A stretch of 64,000 bases of DNA from Xenorhabdus doucetiae (GTDB taxonomy: Bacteria; Pseudomonadota; Gammaproteobacteria; Enterobacterales; Enterobacteriaceae), in the NCBI RefSeq assembly GCF_000968195.1, contig NZ_FO704550.1, forward strand, positions 62,001 to 126,000, read 5' to 3'. The position numbers and the translations under genes are program-made. This document shows positions 40,242-48,818 of this stretch, in pieces. Position 1 is the first letter of the stretch. Every line of letters starts with the position of its first letter. The notes under the pieces were generated by a model that had not been told where the DNA came from, searched no databases, and saw only the letters and a program-made list of their open reading frames with translations.

Positions 40242-41384
40242 TCAAGCTCTCTTAATCAATTCTGAAGCGGCAATCGCACAACTACGGTTTTTACTCGTAC
40301 CGGCCCGACCAAGCAGTTCAAACCAATCGGTGTCGAGTTCGCAACCACAGCTTTGACCGGAATGCAGTACGGCCAGATCGCTGGTCACAATGCTGTGGGC
40401 AGGGCAGGAAGTGATATAAGGTGAGATAAGATGCAGGAAACCGGGTTCACCATAAGGTTGGCAGGTCAGGTTGGCGGTATGGCGCACATAGGCTTTGGCA
40501 TAGACGGGAACGTGGAAATTATGGTGGGAACATTCAACATAAGGAACCGGATGTTCAACGGAACCATAGCCATCACGACATCGAATATCAGGAATACCCA
40601 GTTGTTCAGTCAACCGTTGATACAGCGCTTTTTTCGGAATGGATTTATCGGCATGTGTTTTCCAGCCTCCGCCGAGGAAAACCAGCGAATCAGGGTGTAA
40701 TTTCAATGCCGGCAGCCCCATTTGCTCCATTCTTTGCAGGGTAAACCACAAAAAGGCCGGGAAACCGAAAATACGCACCGGTAACCCTTCCTGAGCAAAT
40801 TGCTGGAGTGCCGTAATCGTCCCGAAGGGATCAAATTCATTACCTTGCCCATTATGACGCAAGGCATAGTAGGCCCGATTGACCGGCGCATATTTGCACA
40901 GGAACTGATCGGTGTAGGCCGTACCCAGCGTGACAGCGCCAGCGGGTTCATAGCTAAGTAGCAGGTAATTACACGGTTGATCCGGGGTATTCCAGCCATA
41001 ATAGTCAAAAATACAGTCCACCATATGCTGGGCTGCCGCGATGCTTGCAGCATCATAGCGCATACGGCTCTTCTGGCCGGTGGTTCCGGAAGAAGTCAGC
41101 TCCAGCGCATTTTGTGCACTTTCACTGAGGATCAGATTACGTTTGAAATAATTGGCAAACAGCAAAGGCAGTTTTGACCAATCATCCAGCATGGTGAGTG
41201 CCTGTTTATCCAGACCCTGATCGGCCAGCCATTGCTTATAACCCGGCGTCTGTTCACAATGGTATAGCGTCAATTCACGCATGGCGTGATTAAATAAGGC
41301 ATCATATTCGGTACAAGCATGGTAAGGATGTGCGATAGCACACAGTGCTTCGACGTGAGGTAAGTTTTGCATATCAGTACTCAT
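40242..41384 (-). CDS. LuxE-like acyl-protein synthetase
   Basis: LuxE proteins activate a fatty acid as acyl-AMP and pass it through an enzyme cysteine to the LuxC reductase. This 380-residue protein has the ATP loop ELTSSGTTGQKS (95-106), GYGSVEHPVPYVECSHHNFH (272-291), and the C-terminal ELLGRAGTSKNRSCAIAASE. In that stretch Cys369 falls where LuxE enzymes have their acylated cysteine. Length equals that of bioluminescence LuxE. It is the first gene of a four-gene operon (LuxE-like, LuxC-ligase, PaaK-like, GNAT). No luxA, luxB or luxD is present, so the aldehyde is not used for light. No strong SD is seen; a second ATG at 41370 is possible. Confidence 0.87.
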   Translation of the reverse strand: MSTDMQNLPHVEALCAIAHPYHACTEYDALFNHAMRELTLYHCEQTPGYKQWLADQGLDKQALTMLDDWSKLPLLFANYFKRNLILSESAQNALELTSSGTTGQKSRMRYDAASIAAAQHMVDCIFDYYGWNTPDQPCNYLLLSYEPAGAVTLGTAYTDQFLCKYAPVNRAYYALRHNGQGNEFDPFGTITALQQFAQEGLPVRIFGFPAFLWFTLQRMEQMGLPALKLHPDSLVFLGGGWKTHADKSIPKKALYQRLTEQLGIPDIRCRDGYGSVEHPVPYVECSHHNFHVPVYAKAYVRHTANLTCQPYGEPGFLHLISPYITSCPAHSIVTSDLAVLHSGQSCGCELDTDWFELLGRAGTSKNRSCAIAASELIKRA

Positions 41385-41853
41385 TTTTCAGTAACAACGA
41401 CAAGATATGATTAATTAAAGAATTAATTGTTTGTTGTTATTTGATTGAAAGTAATAATTTTTAATAGGCGATATTCATTATTTGGCATATGAATTAACGC
41501 CTCTGTTTTTATTTAATCTTTGAGCGATGTTGGAATATGATGTGTTGGATTCTGACAGTGTATTAGCCTATTTTGTGGAAAAACTGTGATTTTATGGATA
41601 ATAATAGGTTTTGTTTGTCTTTTTATAGTTAATGTCAGTCCTGCGTTTGCGGGGCGCATTATTCCAAATCAAATGCGAACATTCAAACGGTTTTTCTAAT
41701 ATTTCGTCCGGTTCTTGTCTTTAACACAATCATTATTTAATGTATTACTGTCATTATTTATCACTACATGATGATGGGTTTAATTTTCTTTTGGTAAGCG
41801 GATGGGCTGAGAAAAAAGGTTTATTTAATGCTGACTTGATATCAGTTTAATCC
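41385..41853. other. Long AT-rich region upstream of the LuxE-like operon
   Basis: About 470 bases with no open frame worth calling. It must hold the operon promoter, but I cannot single out one -35/-10 pair with confidence. The unusual length and AT-richness next to GC-richer genes would suit an H-NS-silenced or LysR-controlled promoter; that is inference. Confidence 0.4.
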
Positions 41854-41871
41854 CGCCCGGAATTCCGGGCG
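41854..41871. repeat. 18-base perfect palindrome after the MFS gene
   Basis: CGCCCGGAATTCCGGGCG folds into a 7-bp GC-rich stem with loop AATT, ten bases past the stop of the exporter gene. It lacks a U-tract on either strand, so it is at best a weak terminator or an operator. Confidence 0.45.
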
Positions 41872-41881
41872 ATTTGTCACT

Positions 41882-43084
41882 TTATCGATGAAGCCTGCTT
41901 TCAGTTGGTTTATTTGAGGGAATTATCGTGACGAAAAGTATGGACAACGCAATTGTTATTCCCGCTATCACAAATAACGCCTGAAGTGATAATGCTGAGC
42001 CTATCCAGGCTCCCACTGAAGCACCAATGCCGATTGCTCCGTTAAAAAATGAAACGTAAACAGCCGATGCCGGAAAAGCTTCATCACCCGCTAAACGGAG
42101 AACCCATGTTTGAAAACCAACGAAGACACCTGAGATGGAAACTCCCCACACAACCAGAGCAATCAGGATATTAACGCGTGATAGTGACTCTGGATTATTA
42201 CCTAACAGCAAAAGCACAATCCCGATAAGTAAAGCCGACAGGACGACCGTCGCTTTTAAATATTTATCAATAATTATCCCCGTGAGGAAATTACCTGACA
42301 GACCTGCAATCCCATAAATGAATAGGGTTGCAGGAATGAAATTTTTAGACAGTGTGGGTTGTGAATGAAGCCAAGGTTCGATAAAAGTAAAAGCGGCAAA
42401 ATGTGCGGAAATCGCAAATAGTGTGGCGGAATAGATTTTCCACAGTGTGGCTGAACCCAGTACGCTTTTTAAGGCGTTAATACCCATCGTGCTTTTGGCG
42501 GTGATCTTAGGGACAATCAGCATAATACCCATAAATGCACTCACACTGAGCACAGCCATTAACCAGAATGCCTGACGCCAACCAAAATTCAATCCTATAT
42601 AGTTAGACAGCGGAACGCCAAATACGCTGGCGGCGGATACCCCACCAAAGACAATCGACGTCGCCGCACCCAAATATTTTGGTGGCACCATTGCCACGGC
42701 CATAGCGCCGATCATCGCCCAAAAAGCACCGTGTGCCAGAGCACCAACGACGCGGGCAACCAGTAATATTTCAAATGAATCAACCGTTGCAGACAAGACA
42801 TTGGATACGAATAGAATGACGGTTAGCGTTAACAACAGTCTCTTTTTGGGTAAATGCCCCAGAAATACAGAGGCAAAAAGTGCACTGAGTGCACCCACCC
42901 AGGCGTAAAGTGAGGCTGTCATGCCAATACTGGATTCTGACGTGGAAAGCCCTGCTGCAATAGGGGTTAGCAGACCGACCGGAGCCAATTCCGTTGTCAC
43001 AATAGTAAATGTTGCGATAGAGAGAATAAATAAAGCTAACCATGTCCTGAATGTCATTTCAGGACTTTTAATTTCTGAAGCCAT
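41882..43084 (-). CDS. MFS exporter of the SotB/AraJ type
   Basis: A 400-residue, 12-helix inner-membrane transporter. The features TTELAPVGLLTPIAAGL in helix 1, SLYAWVGALSALFAS, VARVVGALAHGAFWAMIG and FGVPLSNYIG are typical of the SotB/YdeA sugar-efflux and AraJ group of DHA1 exporters. AAAGG precedes the ATG. It lies upstream of the LuxE-like operon on the same strand and divergent from a LysR regulator. It could therefore export that operon's product or an unrelated compound. I do not assign an E. coli symbol, because these exporters are many and substrates differ. Confidence 0.85.
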   Translation of the reverse strand: MASEIKSPEMTFRTWLALFILSIATFTIVTTELAPVGLLTPIAAGLSTSESSIGMTASLYAWVGALSALFASVFLGHLPKKRLLLTLTVILFVSNVLSATVDSFEILLVARVVGALAHGAFWAMIGAMAVAMVPPKYLGAATSIVFGGVSAASVFGVPLSNYIGLNFGWRQAFWLMAVLSVSAFMGIMLIVPKITAKSTMGINALKSVLGSATLWKIYSATLFAISAHFAAFTFIEPWLHSQPTLSKNFIPATLFIYGIAGLSGNFLTGIIIDKYLKATVVLSALLIGIVLLLLGNNPESLSRVNILIALVVWGVSISGVFVGFQTWVLRLAGDEAFPASAVYVSFFNGAIGIGASVGAWIGSALSLQALFVIAGITIALSILFVTIIPSNKPTESRLHR

Positions 43085-43330
43085 AAATTACGACCTTTAA
43101 TAAGTATTAAATATTATCCCATCACTTATTTTGCAGAGATATTAAATACGCAATGGTTATGAATTCCGCGTATAAAATTAGCATTATAAAAATTCATGAG
43201 AATTGTTAATTTTGTGATTCATTTTTTATATCAAGGCATTTTTCGCTTGCTGGGTTAAATCGCGTTTCAAAATGATAGAAACCAATAACCCGCCAAAAAA
43301 ATTGGAGTGAGATAAGGTGACAAAGTAAGA

Positions 43331-43366
43331 TGACCATGTACTGGTCACCCAATAGGTCACTCAATG
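43331..43366 (+). promoter_or_regulatory. Candidate LysR operator between the exporter and regulator genes
   Basis: TGACCA-TGTAC-TGGTCA (43331-43347) is an inverted repeat with the dyad and spacing often seen in LysR sites. It runs into the direct repeat GGTCACCCAAT / GGTCACTCAAT (43343-43365). The ATG at 43364 lies at the end of the repeat, which favours the GTG at 43379 as the true start. The rest of 43085-43330 is AT-rich promoter space. Confidence 0.5.
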
Positions 43367-44305
43367 AATGGAGAATCTGTGGACAGCATTAACAATAAGC
43401 TACCCAGCATAAAACAGTTACAATGTTTTTTAGCCGTTGCTCAGGAGCTTAATTTTAGAAGGGCCGCAGAGCGGTTACGCATGACACAGCCTCCCCTGAC
43501 TCGACATATAAAATGCCTTGAGGAAACGCTTGGGTGTGAACTTTTTGCCCGTAATACTCATGAGGTTCACCTGACAGAGACGGGCCTGATACTTGTTGAA
43601 AAAGCAACCTACCTTATCAATGAATTTACGTTGTTTATGCGTGAAATTAAAAACGATAAAACGCGTTTACGGATTGGCCTGACCCGAACACTGAATTTCG
43701 ACAACATACCCGAACTTGGGCATAAGATAAAAACACTCATGTTTGGAGACGACATTGATACGCAGCACTTGACTTCCAGTCAACTTTTGAATTTTCTTTC
43801 GAAAGGACAAATGGATATTGTGATTACGGGAGAGCAGAGCCTGCATAGTGAGCATGATTTTAAATTTCACTGGCTTTATCGGGAACCACTTTTACTTGCC
43901 ATTCCATCATCTCACCCCAGCAGCCTGAAGGAAAAAATTTCGCTTACCTATGTTGCAGATCTTCCGCTCTTTTGGTTTTCAAGGAATGCAAATCCTGTTT
44001 TTTATGACAAATGTGAAAAATATTTTCAGCGCTTGCCTTTCTTATTGAAAAGGCGCAAGGAACCCGATGATTCTCTGGTGATGCTTTCCTCTATTGCAAA
44101 AGGAAAAGGCATGGCCCTTATGCCCCGTTCCATGTGTACCTTTAATCAAGAAGGGCTTTGTTACCGGGAATTAGTGGATGATGTGGCTCAATCCCTGAAT
44201 ATTGATGTCTATGCGGCAATCAGGAAAAATGAAACCCGAGAAGGGGTCATCAATGGGTTAAACCGTTTGCTTAATGAGAAGCCTGTTATACAGCCTCAAA
44301 ATTAA
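43364..44305 (+). CDS. LysR-family transcriptional regulator
   Basis: A 313-residue LysR protein. The N-terminal winged helix-turn-helix is IKQLQCFLAVAQELNFRRAA followed by ERLRMTQPPLTRHIKCLEE, then the linker helix and a two-lobed effector domain (about 95-300). LysR proteins often control the divergent gene, here the MFS exporter at 41882-43084, in response to a small ligand. The start is either ATG 43364 or GTG 43379; the GTG has GGAGA five bases upstream. The function of the ligand is unknown. Its closeness to the LuxE-like operon makes it a candidate regulator of that too, but only by position. Confidence 0.88.
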   Translation: MNGESVDSINNKLPSIKQLQCFLAVAQELNFRRAAERLRMTQPPLTRHIKCLEETLGCELFARNTHEVHLTETGLILVEKATYLINEFTLFMREIKNDKTRLRIGLTRTLNFDNIPELGHKIKTLMFGDDIDTQHLTSSQLLNFLSKGQMDIVITGEQSLHSEHDFKFHWLYREPLLLAIPSSHPSSLKEKISLTYVADLPLFWFSRNANPVFYDKCEKYFQRLPFLLKRRKEPDDSLVMLSSIAKGKGMALMPRSMCTFNQEGLCYRELVDDVAQSLNIDVYAAIRKNETREGVINGLNRLLNEKPVIQPQN

Positions 44306-44395
44306 CCGATGCTGTATCTGTCTTCTTCTCAGCGTACACACAGATGGTGTTAGTCGCCAACCAACGCCATCTGCCAAAGTGAACAAGCGGCTATT

Positions 44396-45598
44396 TTATT
44401 CTCGGTTCCCGGATACCAAAGCCTGCGCACAAGCCCATGCCGAGCTCCATGCCCATTGGAAGTTATATCCCCCCAGCCAGCCGGTGACATCAACCACTTC
44501 GCCAATAAAGTACAGCCCTTTCACCTTATGGGCTTCCATGGTTTTTGATGACAACTCATGGGTATCCACCCCGCCAAGCGTGACTTCCGCCGTGCGATAG
44601 CCTTCCGTACCATTGGGTTGTACCTGCCAGCCTTGCAGGGTGGTGAGCAAGGTTTTTTTCTGTGCCGGATTCAGTTGCTTCAGGGACAGTTCCGGTAATT
44701 GTCCAAGAGATTGCAAACATTCCACCAAACGTTTGGGCAGTAATTTCGCCAGCGTGTTTTTTAAACTCTGGTTGGGGTGGGATTCCCGTTCTTTATCCAG
44801 AAAATGGTCTAAATCGGTATCAGGAAGTAAGTTAATACTCACATATTCACCGGGCTGCCAATAGCTGGAGATCTGCAAAATAGCCGGACCGGAAAGGCCG
44901 CGGTGGGTGAACAGAACATTTTCCCTGAATACGGTGCCGTCTTCTGCGGTCACCACAGAAGGCACCGCGACACCGGAGAGCGTTTGGAGTTGTTCCAGTA
45001 GCGGTTTATGCAGAGTAAAAGGAACGAGTGCCGCGCGTGTAGGCAGGATATTGAGGGCAAATTGCTCTGCGATGCGGTAACCCAAAGGAGAGGCACCCAA
45101 GCCGGGCATGGATAAACCCCCGGAGGCGACAACAAGTGAGTGCGTACTTACTTCTTTCCCGGCTGTGGTAATAACAAAACCCGGCTCTTTCTTCTCGACA
45201 TGGGTGACTTCACTGCGTAGCCGAATGGTGACCTTTCCTGTTTCGCACTCTTTCAACAGCAGATCCAAAATTTGTTGCGCAGAGTCATCGCAGAAAAGCT
45301 GCCCTAAGGTTTTTTCGTGATAAGGGATGGCATGGTGTTGGACCAGATCAATAAAATCCCACTGGGTATAGCGAGCAAGTGCTGACTTACAAAAATGGGG
45401 ATTGGCAGAAAGGTATGCCGCCGGTTCGGTATACAGGTTGGTAAAATTGCAGCGTCCTCCACCGGACATCAGAATCTTACGGCCGGCTTTTTTGCCATTA
45501 TCCAGTACCAGAACATTTAATCCGGCTTGTCCTGCCTGCGCAGCACAAAATAAGCCGGCAGCGCCGGCACCAATAATCACTACATCAAATTTTTCCAT
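44396..45598 (-). CDS. yhiN: HI0933-family flavoprotein YhiN
   Basis: A 400-residue FAD-dependent oxidoreductase-like protein of unknown reaction. It starts with the dinucleotide-binding motif VVIIGAGAAGLFCAAQAG and has KAGRKILMSGGGRCNFTN and GGLSMPGLGASPLGY. It closes with the second FAD motif YFIGEVVDVTGWLGGYNFQWAWSS, which defines the HI0933/BaiN-like family. AAAGAGA precedes the ATG. It is divergent from pitA, as in E. coli, so both name and place agree. BaiN relatives act on steroids or unsaturated substrates, but that cannot be transferred here. Confidence 0.92.
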   Translation of the reverse strand: MEKFDVVIIGAGAAGLFCAAQAGQAGLNVLVLDNGKKAGRKILMSGGGRCNFTNLYTEPAAYLSANPHFCKSALARYTQWDFIDLVQHHAIPYHEKTLGQLFCDDSAQQILDLLLKECETGKVTIRLRSEVTHVEKKEPGFVITTAGKEVSTHSLVVASGGLSMPGLGASPLGYRIAEQFALNILPTRAALVPFTLHKPLLEQLQTLSGVAVPSVVTAEDGTVFRENVLFTHRGLSGPAILQISSYWQPGEYVSINLLPDTDLDHFLDKERESHPNQSLKNTLAKLLPKRLVECLQSLGQLPELSLKQLNPAQKKTLLTTLQGWQVQPNGTEGYRTAEVTLGGVDTHELSSKTMEAHKVKGLYFIGEVVDVTGWLGGYNFQWAWSSAWACAQALVSGNRE

Positions 45599-45896
45599 TC
45601 GTTTGTCTCTTTCGGCCGAGTTAATTGTAGGAATTCACTGCATTGTGAGGGCTCTGTTCACGAACTACAGAGAAAAATAGACATTTGGTTTAACTTTCTG
45701 CGGTAAGAAATTATTTTTCATCAAAAAAATATCAAAAGAGTAAAATTAAATAACTCTTTGATATATTTAATAAATGCAAGGTTTTTTATGCTATTTAACC
45801 CGCATTAAATCAAAAAAAGGTCATATTTCTCTTTTCCCGCTAACGTTTGTCACTGATAATGCGCGCGTTCATGTCCTACTAACTGGCTTAACGTCT
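45599..45896. other. Divergent yhiN-pitA promoter region
   Basis: About 300 bases with no gene. An in-frame extension upstream of pitA from 45774 exists, but its residues do not resemble PitA and the family start is 45897. The sequence is AT-rich with several TATATT-like hexamers around 45755-45775. Confidence 0.4.
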
Positions 45897-47390
45897 ATGC
45901 TACATCTGTTTACTGGCCTGGAATTTTATACCGGCCTTATGTTAGTGCTTGCTCTGTTGTTTGTGCTTTTCTATGAAGCCATCAATGGGTTTCATGATAC
46001 CGCAAATGCAGTAGCAACTGTTATTTATACCCGGGCGATGCGTTCGCAGCTTGCCGTTGTTATGGCTGGGGTTTTTAATTTTTTGGGTGTGCTTCTTGGT
46101 GGATTAAGTGTCGCTTATGCGATTGTGCATCTACTCCCTACGGATCTTCTGCTCAATGTCAGTTCGGCTCACGGCTTGGCGATGGTGTTTTCCATGCTGC
46201 TGGCGGCGATCATCTGGAATTTAGGTACGTGGTATTTCGGTATTCCTGCATCAAGTTCCCATACGTTGATTGGCTCTATTATCGGCATCGGCCTGACCAA
46301 TGCGATAGTAACCAGTTCCTCGGTGGTTGATGCCTTGAATATTCCGAAGATGATACAGATTTTCATGTCCTTGATCCTGTCTCCTCTTGTCGGTCTGGTG
46401 ATTGCCGGAGCGATGGTGTTTTTATTGCGTCGCTATTGGAGCGGTACAAAAAAACGTCGTCGTATCCACATGACGCCGGTTGAGCGTGAAAAACAGGATG
46501 GTAAACGTAAACCGCCATTCTGGACCCGTACTGCCCTGATCCTTTCGGCTGTTGGGGTGAGTTTTTCCCACGGCGCGAACGATGGTCAGAAAGGTATCGG
46601 TTTAATTATGCTGGTTCTGATTGGCGTTGCACCTGCGGGTTTTGTTGTCAATATGAATTCAACCAGTTATGACATTGCTCGCACTCATGATGCCGTTGTC
46701 CACTTGCAACAATATTATGGGCAACATGCCCCGGCATTGGCTCATGCCATTGAGCTGTATCCAGCCGCGACTTCTTCGGTTGAAGAGCAGCCTGATATGA
46801 CGTTCCATTGCGATAACTCACGCGCTTTAGTGGTGCTGAACAAGACTGAAAATATGCTGGCGAATATCCATCATTTCAGCGAGTTGAACCCGGATCAACG
46901 CAACAGCATGCGCCGTATGCTGATGTGTATCACTGATACGGCCAACGCAGTGGCTAAGTTACCCGAAACCAGCCATGAAGATGCGCGTTTCCTGAATAAA
47001 CTGCGCAAAGATCTGCTGAATACGGTGGAATATGCACCCTTGTGGATCATTATTGCGGTGGCGCTTGCCTTGTCTTTAGGCACAATGGTGGGTTGGAAGC
47101 GTGTTGCTGTGACTATCGGTGAGAAGATTGGCAAAAAAGGCATGACTTATGCCCAAGGCGTTTCTGCTCAGGTGACTGCGGCGGTTTCTATTGGTGTTGC
47201 CAGTTATACGGGGATGCCCGTCTCCACGACACAAGTGCTCTCTTCTGCGGTAGCCGGTACGATGCTGGTTGATGGTGGTGGTGTGCAAGGCAAGACCATC
47301 AAAAATATCATGCTGGCGTGGGTGTTGACGTTGCCGATTTCTATTGCATTGTCAGGCGTACTGTATTGGATCGCCTTGAAACTGATCTAA
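45897..47390 (+). CDS. pitA: Low-affinity inorganic phosphate/metal transporter PitA
   Basis: A PiT-family inner-membrane protein that imports metal-phosphate (for example MgHPO4 or ZnHPO4) with protons. The 497 residues contain the two PHO4 signatures, NGFHDTANAVATVIYT in the first repeat and SHGANDGQKGIGLIML in the second, with about ten helices and a long hydrophilic loop at about 290-385. The start is ATG 45897 (MLHLFTGLEFYTG), identical to the E. coli N-terminus pattern; the longer frame is ignored. A strong terminator follows at 47402-47441. Confidence 0.94.
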   Translation: MLHLFTGLEFYTGLMLVLALLFVLFYEAINGFHDTANAVATVIYTRAMRSQLAVVMAGVFNFLGVLLGGLSVAYAIVHLLPTDLLLNVSSAHGLAMVFSMLLAAIIWNLGTWYFGIPASSSHTLIGSIIGIGLTNAIVTSSSVVDALNIPKMIQIFMSLILSPLVGLVIAGAMVFLLRRYWSGTKKRRRIHMTPVEREKQDGKRKPPFWTRTALILSAVGVSFSHGANDGQKGIGLIMLVLIGVAPAGFVVNMNSTSYDIARTHDAVVHLQQYYGQHAPALAHAIELYPAATSSVEEQPDMTFHCDNSRALVVLNKTENMLANIHHFSELNPDQRNSMRRMLMCITDTANAVAKLPETSHEDARFLNKLRKDLLNTVEYAPLWIIIAVALALSLGTMVGWKRVAVTIGEKIGKKGMTYAQGVSAQVTAAVSIGVASYTGMPVSTTQVLSSAVAGTMLVDGGGVQGKTIKNIMLAWVLTLPISIALSGVLYWIALKLI

Positions 47391-47401
47391 TGACGTTTTA
47401 G

Positions 47402-47441
47402 AAAAAGGTTGGCTGCCCGCTATTGCAAGCCAACCTTTTTT
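47402..47441 (+). terminator. Intrinsic terminator of pitA
   Basis: AAAAAGGTTGGCT pairs with AGCCAACCTTTTTT over about 13 bp with a 13-base loop. A and T tracts are on both sides, so it could also serve uspB from the minus side. Confidence 0.9.
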
Positions 47442-47484
47442 ATTTTCATTGGTTTTTGGTTTATATTCATCTCGCAAACTTACG

Positions 47485-47814
47485 CTAAATCACAATCGCT
47501 ATCAGGCATAGCAGAACAACGCCACAGAGCATTTCCATCAATATAAATTGCTTCCTCATCCTTTCGCACAGCAAGACGACATCAGGATCGTGATGGTTGA
47601 TATAACTTTGTGAGTTGATATAACGCACTAGCCTAATCTGTTTATTGAACTGGCCATGAGTTTTAAAAAAACCATTTCCATCAACGGCTTGATACAGCAT
47701 GGGATCTGACTCGCGTAAAATTGACAGAAGTACACGGAGCGAAGAAAAATAGCGAATGATATTAATCATGCAGATAAGGCAAACTGCCCAAAATAATGCA
47801 GTGGTATTGAACAT
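47485..47814 (-). CDS. uspB: Universal stress protein B
   Basis: UspB is a small inner-membrane protein needed for ethanol resistance in stationary phase. The 109 residues begin MFNTTALFWAVCLICMINII (first membrane helix), contain RYFSSLRVLLSILRESDPMLYQ and KQIRLVRYI, and end with a second helix. The start ATG 47814 has AGGAGGGGGAAG just upstream and gives the usual length of about 111. It is divergent from uspA, as in E. coli, where it is sigma-S controlled. Confidence 0.93.
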   Translation of the reverse strand: MFNTTALFWAVCLICMINIIRYFSSLRVLLSILRESDPMLYQAVDGNGFFKTHGQFNKQIRLVRYINSQSYINHHDPDVVLLCERMRKQFILMEMLCGVVLLCLIAIVI

Positions 47815-48127
47815 ACTTCCCCCTCCTGATCGCGGCAGCAACAGTTGCTTAGGCTGCCCGTCTGATGTTGACCGTAAAGAAGAAACCCAGCGGAAAAGTT
47901 TTTATTTGAGTAATAACTATATTAAATCTTTGGTAAAAATACAGTGTCCATTGGGTATTATCGTAGGGCGTATTATTCTTTATTATGGATAGCCTGCCGG
48001 GAAGCAAAACAATAAGTTGTGATCGAAACAACACTCAAAAGGCACATTGAGCAGTTATAGTATAAACATCGAATCATGGCGTTTAATGTTGCCAATCCAT
48101 TTAATCGACGTTATGGAAGGAGTTCTT

Positions 48128-48559
48128 ATGGCTTATAAACATATTCTTGTTGCGGTTGACTTATCTCCAGAAAGTCAGATTTTGGTGGAAAAAGCAGTGT
48201 CAATGGCGAAACCGTACAATGCCAAAGTGTCCCTGATCCATGTTGATGTTAACTACTCTGATCTTTATACCGGCCTGATTGACGTAAACCTTGGCGATAT
48301 GCAGGAACGTATTGCGGATGAAACGCGCAATTCCCTGAAAGAATTATCTGCTGGTGCAGGTTATCCCGTTCAGGAAACGTTGAGTGGCAGCGGTGATTTA
48401 GGGCAAGTCCTTGTCGATGCTATTAAAAAGTACGATATGGATTTGGTTGTATGTGGTCATCATCAGGATTTTTGGAGCAAGTTGATGTCTTCTGCTCGCC
48501 AGCTTATTAACACCGTTCATATTGATATGCTCATTGTACCTTTACGTGACGAAGAATAA
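48128..48559 (+). CDS. uspA: Universal stress protein A
   Basis: A cytoplasmic Usp-fold protein of 143 residues, induced by growth arrest. It begins MAYKHILVAVDLSPESQILV and contains KVSLIHVDVNYSDLYTG. Near the C-terminus it has CGHHQDFWSKLMSSARQLINTVHIDMLIVPL; its lack of the G-2x-G-9x-G-S/T ATP motif is usual for UspA proper. AAGGAG precedes ATG 48128; the longer in-frame start at 48047 has none. The 286 bases between uspB and uspA carry both promoters. A terminator follows. Confidence 0.95.
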   Translation: MAYKHILVAVDLSPESQILVEKAVSMAKPYNAKVSLIHVDVNYSDLYTGLIDVNLGDMQERIADETRNSLKELSAGAGYPVQETLSGSGDLGQVLVDAIKKYDMDLVVCGHHQDFWSKLMSSARQLINTVHIDMLIVPLRDEE

Positions 48560-48583
48560 TCTTCGGTTGATATTTTATTCTGT

Positions 48584-48614
48584 AAAATCGCCTGCTTATG
48601 CAGGCGATTTTTTT
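48584..48614 (+). terminator. Intrinsic terminator of uspA
   Basis: AAATCGCCTGC-TTAT-GCAGGCGATTT, a perfect 11-bp stem with a tetraloop, followed by TTTT. Confidence 0.95.
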
Positions 48615-48818
48615 GGCGTCAGAAAAGAGGATGAAACTGCTTTAGAAACTGTCAAAGTTATTTTTGAGAAAACCTATAAAAAATAGTTGTTGAATTTTAA
48701 GCATGGAATAGTGATATATTCAGAAAGCAAACCGTAATTTCCTCACATTTTCGACAACAAAATAATATGGAAAATGGCTGGGGGTCATCACTTCTGAATG
48801 ACAAAAAGGAAGCCCAAA

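Noticed and set aside
35565..41384. A bioluminescence lux operon
   Set aside because: LuxC and LuxE homologues are present, but there is no luciferase (luxA, luxB) or thioesterase (luxD), and extra ligases and a GNAT gene are unlike luxCDABE.
41854..41871. EcoRI-centred palindrome as a strong terminator
   Set aside because: No run of T follows on either strand, so it was kept only as a palindrome.
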